DNA of 64,000 nucleotides. Origin: Ciona savignyi (lineage: Eukaryota; Chordata; Ascidiacea; Phlebobranchia; Cionidae). Shown here piece by piece: positions 62,701-64,000 of the stretch; position 1 is the first letter of the stretch, and every line of letters starts with the position of its first letter. Made by a program: the position numbers and the translations under genes. The DNA lies in NCBI GenBank assembly GCA_000149265.1, contig CH003313.1:531160-595159 (forward strand), in the 5' to 3' direction. Under the pieces are notes generated by a model. That model saw only the letters and a list, made by a program, of their open reading frames with translations, had not been told where the DNA came from and did no database searches.

Positions 62701-64000
62701 AATAAAATATATCCAAATTTTCATTACTAACAGGTGCTGTAAAACCAATATCCTAATAGGAATTCATTACACTTCGTAAAAAAGGTAACAAAATAATGTT
62801 AATCTACCATCTAAACCCACCCACCGATAGGAAGATGCCATGCACGGGTTGAGAGCATTGTTGCGGAAATGTTGAACGGACATCGCCGTGGAAATGTCAT
62901 TTGGATCGGCCAATCGGAACTCCTCCGCTGATGCCTTGTCGTCATAGCGATATTTACGATACCTGGAGGTTAGTCAGAGAGTTTAGATCAGGGGTGGGCA
63001 TACTTGTTGAATCAAGGGCCAAAATTATTTTATTCTTAGACTTGCAGGCCAAGAATTATATCGAGTCACCACTCGCTAATAATTTGACACTGTAACAAAA
63101 AAACATTAAACTTAGAAAATATTATTGGTTGAAACCAAAAAGAGCAATGGTTATGAAAAGCAACATTTTAACATACCTGGCTTCCATCGCTTGTATGGCG
63201 GCGTGGGAATGTCCTGGAGTGTCGATCTCCGGTATAACTTCCACATGGTGGTGCACAGCAGCTCGTAGAATGCGCTTGTACTCCTCGGCGGAGTAAAACC
63301 CGGTTCCAGAGGTTGATTTGTTGGGTCCGGAACCGAGCGCAGGGAAGAGGCAGTCTTCCTCTGTCTCAGTGTGACACCTACCATGTATATGACAATCAAT
63401 TACTGCTATATCATCATGTGTACTCTATAACATACATGGGCAAACTACAGCTCACGGTACAAATCTGGCCTGCCAGGTCTTTAATTCTGGCCTGCCGAAT
63501 GTTATCGACATATTGCACACCTATTAAATGTCACAGCTAAATTAAAACTTTACAGCTATATTTGTGTGTTACTTGACGCAACAGTCCAAAAAGTGTTACT
63601 TTCTGGTTTTAACCAGTAACATACCATATATCTTAGTTTAATGTTTTTATCAACAGTGACAAATTATATGTTAGTGACGGCTCGATCAATTGGCCTGCCA
63701 GTCTAAGCAGTAATGTTTTGGCCCTTACTCATCAATTAGGCATACATTTTTACATTGTGTAAGTTCACTAATTAGAAAAAACTAGAAACAACTACTTGCA
63801 AAAAGCTTGTATTCCACACTGAGTCTACAAGCACTACTATACACTAAAGTAAATGCTACCTGGCAAGACTTGAACTGCTACTTCAATGTTTGGGTAATTA
63901 AATTCCAATATAAATCACACACCTTTGAGCACCAATCTGTGTGAGTTCAGGCAATCCATCGATCTCTATTCTCCAGCCTTCATCATCGGTTAAGTGGAAG
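56781..64000 (-). CDS. Chitobiase-type beta-N-acetylhexosaminidase, GH20 (5' partial)
   Basis: Glycoside hydrolase that removes terminal N-acetylhexosamine from chito-oligosaccharides or glycans. Exons in transcript order: 63923-64000, 63177-63377, 62825-62962, 61597-61755, 60956-61051, 59953-60082, 59064-59238, 58449-58615, 57589-57728, 56781-56973. They join in phase for 491 codons plus stop. FHLTDDEGW, then PEIDTPGHSHAAIQAMEAR, then HMGGDEV give the GH20 barrel; the Asp-Glu of GGDEV is the catalytic pair that works through the substrate acetamido group. GMQAAIWSEMLRD and FPRLIAFAERAWH close the barrel. The C-terminal exons (YRIPPPGV, then FPGLTFLF, then TYEFVTYDGERRSRPIRL) match the small C-terminal domain of bacterial chitobiases, which lysosomal HEXA/HEXB lack. 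An early in-frame stop (TAA) just after the donor at 59063 shows the splice is needed. The N-terminus is beyond the window. Confidence 0.93.
57145..57275 (+). repeat. SINE body fragment
   Basis: GGGTTCTTCCAAATTGAAGG and CATACACAACAAACTGCAAT mark it. It lies in the intron between the last two hexosaminidase exons. More decayed head sequence may follow to about 57360. Confidence 0.6.
58787..58915 (-). repeat. SINE tail and body fragment
   Basis: TTATCCCCGTGAATGGAATA and GGGCAATCGTCAGATCATCT mark a partial reverse copy in a hexosaminidase intron. Confidence 0.6.
60672..60930 (+). repeat. SINE copy in hexosaminidase intron
   Basis: Head GCTTGGTGGGTTAGTGCATC, body AATCATAAACAACACACTAC, tail ATGAATATCCCATCCTA. 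Nearly full length and 26 bases from exon 60956-61051. Confidence 0.72.
62989..63170. repeat. hAT-like element remnant in hexosaminidase intron
   Basis: Begins CAGGGGTGGGCA, the usual start of short hAT-like elements, followed by an AAGGGCCAAAA block and then blocks shared with 32590-32765 (GAGTCACCACTCGCTAATAA, GGTTGAAACCAAAAAG). It stops 7 bases before exon 63177-63377. Confidence 0.5.
63435..63745. repeat. hAT-like element remnant, diverged
   Basis: CATGGGCAAACTAC and CTGGCCTGCCAGG blocks resemble the intact element at 35019-35543. The region 63540-63700 is homologous in reverse to 32590-32765. The ends are too decayed to define a target duplication. Confidence 0.5.

Overview
The window looks like eukaryotic chromosomal DNA from an ascidian tunicate, most like Ciona (inference). 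It is AT-rich, its genes are split into many 80-200 nt exons by short GT-AG introns, a tRNA-headed SINE recurs about twenty times, and the domain mix is animal. No database could be searched; every gene model was built by hand from splice sites, phase continuity and protein motifs.

Layout. (1) 75-12924 (+): 3' part of a gene for a trypsin-like serine protease followed by about 18 thrombospondin type 1 repeats (TSP1) and several ShK-type cysteine domains; 24 exons seen, 5' end outside the window. (2) 14121-27772 (-): a complete paralogue, tail-to-tail with the first: signal peptide, ShK-like domain, two EGF-like domains, trypsin domain, 11 TSP1, two ShK domains; 22 exons that sum to exactly 1081 codons plus stop. 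(3) About 28-36 kb: non-coding, with two perfect CRE palindromes upstream of gene 2, a full-length SINE, a displaced pseudogene fragment of gene 2 (34405-34850) and an intact non-autonomous hAT-like element with an 8-bp target duplication. (4) 36353-36901 (-): MGMT DNA repair protein in one exon. (5) 37981-42723 (+): gene for a CARF-type (calcium-responsive transcription factor) protein, 5' end not found. (6) About 43-50.7 kb: gene-free, partly GC- and CpG-rich. (7) 50743-53590 (+): two-exon gene for a protein resembling the FAM222 family (tentative). (8) 56781-64000 (-): ten exons of a GH20 beta-N-acetylhexosaminidase of the chitobiase type, 5' end beyond the window.

Genes 1 and 2 form a paralogous pair in which a protease head is carried on a long, exon-shuffled TSP1/ShK tail, expected to be secreted and to bind matrix or cell surface. 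They are the most unusual objects here. The other genes are unrelated single-copy loci. Introns and spacers hold SINE copies, MITEs, a piggyBac-like remnant and small tandem repeats.
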